A stretch of DNA of 27,719 bases from an uncultured Flavobacteriales bacterium. GTDB lineage: Bacteria; Bacteroidota; Bacteroidia; Flavobacteriales; Crocinitomicaceae. Made by a program: the position numbers and the translations under genes. Shown here piece after piece: positions 22,710 through 27,719 of the stretch (positions are counted from its first letter, which is position 1; each line of letters opens with the position of its first letter). Where the stretch lies: contig CAMLLB010000058.1 of assembly GCA_946480815.1 (NCBI GenBank), forward strand, positions 1 through 27,719, in the 5' to 3' direction. The notes below the pieces were generated by a model that worked only from the letters and a program-made list of their open reading frames with translations, was not told the origin of the DNA and ran no database searches.

Positions 22710-24005
22710 TCAAAGGGGCTGTCTCAGGAATTCCTGCGGGTTATCTCTTGTGATCATGTCATGAAATTCCGAAAGTTCTGTTTGGGACAATTTAAACAGT
22801 TCACTTTCACGTTTTTCCTGTTCGGTCATAAAGAAATCCGTTCCAAATAAGACGCGTTTTGCCAAAAGTTGTCCCCGGTCGTCTTTTGTATTCATGAATT
22901 TGATAATGGCAGCTTTCACATCTTTGTTATCCAGGTCGCTTAAGGTGTACGAGATATCGGTATAGATATTCGGATAACATACCATCATATCGCGGATCCG
23001 GTCGCACCATAACTGGTTGTCGAATCGGCGAATTTGTTTCAGGTCCGGATCTTTATCACTGTTATCAATGATCTCATTGGATCCTCCCATATGAGCCAGA
23101 CAGATCTTCAATTCCGGATATTTTTCCAAAATCGGGACGTAATTCTGCGGATGACTGAACAAATCACAGGCCTTATCGTTATCCCCGATTTTGTTATCAG
23201 CAATCCATTTCTGGTCGTAGAAAACCCGGATGCGTTTTCGGATTTCCGCCATTGCAGTTTCGGACTCCTTATTCCCATTTGAAAGTGTGGAAGGATTCAA
23301 TGGGATCAACTCCGTAATCTTACTCCCGATGTATTGTGATCCTACCCGTGTTACATGTGTAATGATGGGCAGTTGATTCTTTTCAGCATAGGAGTAAAGT
23401 TCATCCAAACGTTCGTCGAAAGCAAAGAATCCGAGAGCAGGATACAATTTAATCCCGGAAAAGTAGGGGAAAATGGTCCCGTTTTTCTCCAGTCCCATTT
23501 CGAAATAAGCTTTGGACCAATTTACCAGGTCCTTTCCCGATTTATGACGCGGATCAATACCAAGAAACGGGAAAAAGTTCGTCGGGTAATAGCGTTTAAT
23601 GTCTTTAACGGCTTCTAATTGGGTTTCGAAAGAGATCTGATATTTGGAAGGCCGATTATCCATAAAATCCATATTCATTGTCAGGCCTACAATGCGCACA
23701 CTTGAATCATATTGTTTGCCGACTTCAAACTCCAGTTCAAACACGTCCAGTTGTTTGCGTTGAGTGGCCACTTCCAGGAAACCGATATACTTATCGAAGG
23801 TCTTTCGTTTGTTGTTGTCTTTTTTGGCGCCGAGTTTTGCAAAGAATGAGATTACCTTCCGGACCCATTTGGTATCCAGGATGAATTTAATGATCCGTGG
23901 CATACGGCGCACGAATTTGGAAGGAAGGATCCGCAGGAAATTATCAGGAACACATTCGCTGTTAAATACATGTGTATGAATATTTGAGAAAGGGAACTGT
24001 TTCAT
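22710..24005 (-). CDS. Amidohydrolase family (Amidohydro_2-like) metal-dependent hydrolase
   Basis: A 431-aa predicted cytosolic TIM-barrel hydrolase. Metal and catalytic residues of the superfamily are in order: His10 and His12 in SNIHTHVFN, His217 in PIITHVTR, His305 in ICLAHMGGSN, Asp390 in RVLFGTDFF. The strand FSGIKLYPALGF (182-193) is also typical of the ACMSD-like branch. It has insertions relative to small members: a basic segment at about 30-70 and a 55-residue stretch after His217. The substrate is unknown. The gene starts only 9 bases after the membrane-protein gene on the same strand, so the two are almost surely one operon. Confidence 0.9.
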   Translation of the reverse strand: MKQFPFSNIHTHVFNSECVPDNFLRILPSKFVRRMPRIIKFILDTKWVRKVISFFAKLGAKKDNNKRKTFDKYIGFLEVATQRKQLDVFELEFEVGKQYDSSVRIVGLTMNMDFMDNRPSKYQISFETQLEAVKDIKRYYPTNFFPFLGIDPRHKSGKDLVNWSKAYFEMGLEKNGTIFPYFSGIKLYPALGFFAFDERLDELYSYAEKNQLPIITHVTRVGSQYIGSKITELIPLNPSTLSNGNKESETAMAEIRKRIRVFYDQKWIADNKIGDNDKACDLFSHPQNYVPILEKYPELKICLAHMGGSNEIIDNSDKDPDLKQIRRFDNQLWCDRIRDMMVCYPNIYTDISYTLSDLDNKDVKAAIIKFMNTKDDRGQLLAKRVLFGTDFFMTEQEKRESELFKLSQTELSEFHDMITRDNPQEFLRQPL

Positions 24006-24014
24006 AACGGTTGC

Positions 24015-25235
24015 TTATTTGGATGATTTATCTCCTTCGGGAATCTTCCCGGATCTTCGGATGTTGACAAATTTCGCCAGTAACTCAAACCAGAATGGAG
24101 CTCCGAAACTTAAGGAAACCCCGGAGATAATGATACCGATGAGGTATTTGAAGATATTTTCAAAACTGCAATCGTTATTGCGCATATACAGGTATGAGAT
24201 CAATCCCGGAGTTTTGGAGGGATGCATAGTTACCGGCTCATTTTCTCTTGCTTGTTTACAGCGGAACCAGGATAAGGGAGCAACTTCTTTCGACCAGCCA
24301 ATTGGAATATTGAGATCGGAAACGAGACTCATAGCACTATCCAGTTGATGTAATTCTTTCTTCCCTACCGAATCCATTATGCGTGAATTGCTGTCCAATT
24401 GGTGAATGATGCTTTGGACTTTTGCAATGGTACTCGAATCGATCTGCGAGTAATCTGTCCCATTAGTTGATTTGGCGACATATGTGGATTTCAACAGGAA
24501 ACTGATGTTGCTTCTCATTGTCGAATCTTTTTCCAGGTTGTCTGCTGTGCGTTCGGCACTTTCAACCAAGCGGTTTTTCAGGTTATCGTCCAGGCTCAAA
24601 ACTTTCAATAAATGCAAACTGTCTACATTTAGGAAAATAGCAACCAGGAACCCGACTGCGAGGAATTTCTTGCGCTGTTTGGTCTTATACCACCCGGAAA
24701 CACGGTCCATGTAATCGTTGAACCACTGTTCGATATGCATTTTTAATTTGTCGTAATTATTATCGGATTTATCCAAGAATGACTGCATCAGATCGGTGAA
24801 CTGACTCGTGTTCATTTCACTGATCCCTAGTTGAAAACGTTCAATGATGCTTGCCGGAATCTCCGTTCGCTCCAGTTTATATTTTTTAGCACCTTCGGCG
24901 CTGGTAGTAACCTGGATCTTCCGGTTATGGACAGCTTGCTGAGCGATAATATCGATCAGAACTTCGGCAAACATGCGGGAGGAGATATACTGCGGCAATT
25001 TATCGCGTGCGCTTTTTAACCCCGAAATGGTCACATGGTTGTAAAACAAATACCCATAATCTTTGTTCAGAGGATCCTTTAACAGCTTGTAGATCGAATC
25101 CTTCAGGAAGATTCCCCGCTCCTTAAAATAGTAGTTCAGCCATTCGGTAATAATGGATACGAGGATACTTAAGACGGCGTAGATAAATACCAGCGAAATA
25201 AGAATGAGCAGGATGTTGTTATCGGCAAAGTTCAT
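24015..25235 (-). CDS. Conserved membrane protein of unknown function
   Basis: A 406-aa protein with an N-terminal membrane span (8-30), a central one (190-205) and a C-terminal pair or long one (365-390). Blocks that look conserved: ERGIFLKDSIYKLLKDP (39-55), LPQYISSRMFAEVLIDII (80-97), IEQWFNDYMDRVSGWYK (168-184) and SFGAPFWFELLAKFVNIR (376-393). From memory, the W-F-x-x-x-MDRVSGWYKR and GAPFWFDLL blocks recur in hypothetical membrane proteins of many bacterial phyla, none with a known role; this was not searched. The region between the central and last spans (210-360) is helical and charged. It is the first gene of a pair with the amidohydrolase. Confidence 0.88.
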   Translation of the reverse strand: MNFADNNILLILISLVFIYAVLSILVSIITEWLNYYFKERGIFLKDSIYKLLKDPLNKDYGYLFYNHVTISGLKSARDKLPQYISSRMFAEVLIDIIAQQAVHNRKIQVTTSAEGAKKYKLERTEIPASIIERFQLGISEMNTSQFTDLMQSFLDKSDNNYDKLKMHIEQWFNDYMDRVSGWYKTKQRKKFLAVGFLVAIFLNVDSLHLLKVLSLDDNLKNRLVESAERTADNLEKDSTMRSNISFLLKSTYVAKSTNGTDYSQIDSSTIAKVQSIIHQLDSNSRIMDSVGKKELHQLDSAMSLVSDLNIPIGWSKEVAPLSWFRCKQARENEPVTMHPSKTPGLISYLYMRNNDCSFENIFKYLIGIIISGVSLSFGAPFWFELLAKFVNIRRSGKIPEGDKSSK

Positions 25236-25543
25236 AGCAGTGAATAATCAAAGGTCGAAACCTTACTAGTGGGTTTGAAAATGAAAACAGTAAATCGTTG
25301 GAATCAAAAATAACAAACAATCGGCAATATGGAGTGAGGAATCCGAATTATTTTTCAAGTAAAACCACCTTCATACTCAATTGATAATCATATGTGTTTG
25401 TTCGTTTGAACGATTAGAAACAGCTTACCGGAATCAATTGCAAATACTTCTTAAAAGGTTGAAATGAAAAACTGGTATTGTGATTAAAATTAGGTGTTGT
25501 TTTCTTATCTTTACAGTCCTTAAATTTAGAAAGTACGGTTTGT
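25236..25543. other. 308-base divergent intergenic region
   Basis: It separates the membrane-protein gene (minus) from yqhD (plus). GACCTTTG on the minus strand (13 bases before ATG 25235) and TATCTTTA at 25506-25513 on the plus strand (30 bases before ATG 25544) are each one mismatch from the TAnnTTTG promoter box. No repeat, hairpin, RNA gene or short coding frame stands out in the middle part. Confidence 0.4.
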
Positions 25544-26713
25544 ATGAACAACTTTGAAATAACAACTCCAACAACCATTGTTTTCGGTAAGGACCAGTTA
25601 CCGCGGATTTCTCAGTTGCTGAGATCGCAGGCAATAGACGGAAAGGTAATTGTTTTGTATGGCGGTGGTTCCATTGAGAGATCAGGCTTTTTAGATCAAT
25701 TGAAAGCGGAATTGAGTGATTTGGAATTACACTTTTTTAAAGGGATTGAGGCAAATCCGGAGTATTCTACGTTAATGAAAGCGGTTGATTATATCCGTGA
25801 GCACCGGATCGGATATATGCTGGCAGTTGGAGGAGGTTCCGTAATTGACGGAGCGAAATTTATTTCAGGTGCTGTGAACTATGATGGAGATCCATGGGAT
25901 GTATTGAACCAGGTTCCAGGAAGTGCATTTACTTCTGCGGTTCCTTTCGGATGTATTTTAACCATTCCTGCAACAGGATCGGAATCCAATTCCGGGGCTG
26001 TGATCAGCCGTTCCGAATTGAAAGAAAAAAGAACAATGGGCGGTCCTTTGTTTTTTCCAAAGTTTGCATTACTGGATCCAGGTTTCGTAGCAACATTGCC
26101 CAAACGCCAGATCGCGAATGGAGTGATTGATGCGTATACACATACAATGGAACAATACCTGACTTTCAAAGGGGAGAACTTATTACAGGAACGTTATGCA
26201 GAAGGGATTCTTTCTACCTTGATTGAAATCGGGGAAAAAGTATTGGAAAATCCCGCAGATTATGATTTGGCTGCTAACCTGATGTGGTGTGCAAATCAAG
26301 CTTTGAACGGGGTATTGCGCTGTGGGGTAACTACCGATTGGGCTACCCATATGATTGGTCATGAATTAACTGCTTTGCATGGAATTGATCATGCACAATC
26401 TTTGGCAATCATTGCCCCAAGATTATATGAAGTGAAGTTTGAGAGCAAAAAAGCAAAATTGGCCCAATACGGAAAACGCGTTTGGAACCTGGAAGGATCA
26501 GATGACCAAATTGCACGAAAAGCAATTACTAAAACGGAAGAATTCTTCCATAAATTGAGTGTGAAAACACGTATTTCAGAATATACATCGGATTACCACG
26601 AAACGGCAAAGATCATTCACGATCGTTTTGTACAGCGTGGTTGGCTGGGATTGGGAGAGAATAAAGACCTTACTCCGAAAGAAGCAGAGTATATCGTTAA
26701 TCAGGCTATTTAA
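25544..26713 (+). CDS. yqhD: YqhD-type NADPH-dependent iron/zinc-containing alcohol dehydrogenase
   Basis: Reduces aldehydes to alcohols with NADPH; E. coli YqhD detoxifies short-chain and lipid-peroxidation aldehydes. The product is 389 aa, matching YqhD (387 aa) nearly end to end: MNNFEITTPTTIVFGK at the start, YGGGSIERSGFLDQL (the GGGS nucleotide loop, 39-53), AVGGGSVIDGAKFI (94-107), IPATGSESNSGAVISR. Metal ligands: Asp196 and His200 in VIDAYTHTMEQY, His269 in DWATHMIGHEL and His283 in GIDHAQSLA. The last base of its TAA is the A of the next gene's ATG, so the two are coupled. Confidence 0.95.
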   Translation: MNNFEITTPTTIVFGKDQLPRISQLLRSQAIDGKVIVLYGGGSIERSGFLDQLKAELSDLELHFFKGIEANPEYSTLMKAVDYIREHRIGYMLAVGGGSVIDGAKFISGAVNYDGDPWDVLNQVPGSAFTSAVPFGCILTIPATGSESNSGAVISRSELKEKRTMGGPLFFPKFALLDPGFVATLPKRQIANGVIDAYTHTMEQYLTFKGENLLQERYAEGILSTLIEIGEKVLENPADYDLAANLMWCANQALNGVLRCGVTTDWATHMIGHELTALHGIDHAQSLAIIAPRLYEVKFESKKAKLAQYGKRVWNLEGSDDQIARKAITKTEEFFHKLSVKTRISEYTSDYHETAKIIHDRFVQRGWLGLGENKDLTPKEAEYIVNQAI

Positions 26714-27719
26714 TGGGACTTTCAAACAGATATACCATTCGCCGGGAAGCAACACCTGCTTTATTGGATTTGTTGACTCAAACAACGTTGGGTACAAACG
26801 GCGCACGTTACAAACATTTGGATACACCAACCCGCATTCTGGAAGCAGACAATCCATTGTTTATTTCATTGGAAAGAGACGGAAAAGTTCAGGGAAACCT
26901 AACACTTTGTGATCGGGGAAAGCAATGGTATGTGCGCTATTTTGCGTTCGCAAACCAAAAACAGGCATCCAAAAATGTGAACCGTGTGCCCAAAAGCAAT
27001 TCGCGATTAAAAATGGAAATGGCCAGTTTTTTCGATGAAATTTTTGACGGGAAACTCGGAGACGCTCCGGATGCGTTTTATGCTTATATCGACCCGGCAA
27101 ATGACCGGAGCAAGTGGATGTCCGAACAATTCGGGTTCCGCACGGAGGCCCAGCTGATCTCACAGTCTTTCAGCCGTACGAAGCCGCGAGCTGTCGCACA
27201 TGTGCGCCAAATCGAATCGGAAGAGGACATCAATACCTGCCTGGCAAAAGTTGCAGGTTCACATGCTTATTTTGTGGAGCATCATGCCAAAAAGGGCCCG
27301 TTTTACGGTTATTTCAATCAATCGGGAGAGATAACTGGATTTGTTAAAGTAACGAAAGCCAATTGGGTGATTGAGCGCCTTCCCGGAATGCTGGGCGGGA
27401 TTTTTACTAAGTTGATTGGTATCACCCCGGGAATTCGCCGTATTGTGAAGCCGAAAGCACATAGTTTCCTCGTTCCGGAATCGCTTTGGATCAAGGACAA
27501 TGATCCGGGAGTTCTGTCTGCATTACTGGAAGGGATCCTGGCGGCCGAGAAGGTTAATATGATGCTTTGGTTCGTAGACAGACGTGAACCGCTTTGGAGA
27601 GAAACCCGTCAGTATGTTGACTGGGGCTTATTTCATAAAATGACACCGCAACCGATTGTAGATGTGGTTGTTTTGCGAAAGAATCCGTTGAAAATGGATG
27701 AGCTGCGTTCGAAGCCGAT
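26713..27719 (+). CDS. GNAT-like protein, possibly two acetyltransferase-type domains, cut by the window end
   Basis: An open frame of 335 codons with no stop before the window ends, starting within the yqhD stop (TAATG). It begins MGLSNRYTIRREATPALLDL. The middle segment FYAYIDPANDRSKWMSEQFG (about 118-137) looks like the end of a GNAT fold, where a partner strand is followed by a FGF turn. The second half (HVRQIESEEDINTCLAKV, GPFYGYFNQSGEITGFVKVT, MLWFVDRREPLWRETRQYVD) could be a second, related domain. No certain acetyl-CoA loop (Q/R-x-x-G-x-G/A) was seen, so the activity is open. The tight coupling suggests a shared role with the dehydrogenase. Confidence 0.8.
   Translation, partial: MGLSNRYTIRREATPALLDLLTQTTLGTNGARYKHLDTPTRILEADNPLFISLERDGKVQGNLTLCDRGKQWYVRYFAFANQKQASKNVNRVPKSNSRLKMEMASFFDEIFDGKLGDAPDAFYAYIDPANDRSKWMSEQFGFRTEAQLISQSFSRTKPRAVAHVRQIESEEDINTCLAKVAGSHAYFVEHHAKKGPFYGYFNQSGEITGFVKVTKANWVIERLPGMLGGIFTKLIGITPGIRRIVKPKAHSFLVPESLWIKDNDPGVLSALLEGILAAEKVNMMLWFVDRREPLWRETRQYVDWGLFHKMTPQPIVDVVVLRKNPLKMDELRSKP

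Noticed and set aside
1..27719. CRISPR array, prophage, insertion sequence or defence island
   Set aside because: No regularly spaced direct repeats, no integrase, transposase or phage structural genes, and no known defence domains were found on either strand.

Overview
The window looks like an ordinary chromosomal segment of a Bacteroidota bacterium, most likely Flavobacteriales and possibly near Fluviicola/Crocinitomicaceae (the family-level guess is from general impression, not a search). Four things support this: a huge secreted protein with a type IX secretion (T9SS) C-terminal domain, start codons without Shine-Dalgarno sequences, recurrent TAnnTTTG promoter boxes of the Bacteroidota type just upstream of genes, and LPS-type (kdsB) and non-mevalonate isoprenoid (ispD) genes. 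No phage, integrase, transposase or CRISPR array is visible.

Layout. 1-401: tRNA-Ser(GGA) on the minus strand, with a broken copy of its 5' part next to it. 402-2911: a DUF1275/YoaK membrane protein, then a translationally coupled pair (a 119-aa protein and a 441-aa predicted outer-membrane protein). 2938-6533, all minus: type I asparaginase, a secreted transglutaminase-like protein, TatD hydrolase and a bacilliredoxin. 6764-11658, plus: a 59-aa single-span membrane protein, ispD, and the 1240-aa T9SS cargo. 11805-15651, minus: a zinc-type CDF exporter, a fatty-acid desaturase, peptidyl-tRNA hydrolase and a secreted protein of unknown function. kdsB is divergent from the last of these. 16539-17631, minus: a DksA-like regulator followed directly by lspA. 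17966-22532, minus: a complete tetR-tolC-emrA-emrB multidrug efflux operon with a visible palindromic operator over its promoter. 22710-25235, minus: an uncharacterised membrane protein tightly paired with an amidohydrolase. 25544-27719, plus: a YqhD-type alcohol dehydrogenase overlapping by one base a GNAT-like gene that runs off the window.

How the genes work together. The clearest functional unit is the efflux operon: regulator, outer-membrane channel, periplasmic adaptor and inner-membrane MFS pump are all present, with gaps of 15, 11 and 2 bases. Housekeeping genes (ispD, kdsB, pth, lspA, dksA-like) are scattered as singletons or pairs. Intergenic gaps carry several families of dispersed inverted repeats (a GTAGGGGCG palindrome, a TTCGACTACGCTCA/TGAGCGTAG pair, and a CCCCCTCC element), some of which coincide with likely terminators.

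I found no convincing new defence or mobile system. The least explained items are the membrane protein/amidohydrolase pair (22710-25235), the coupled 119-aa/441-aa pair (1230-2911), the tRNA-Ser remnant carrying a perfect hairpin, and promoter boxes placed so close to start codons that some mRNAs may be leaderless.
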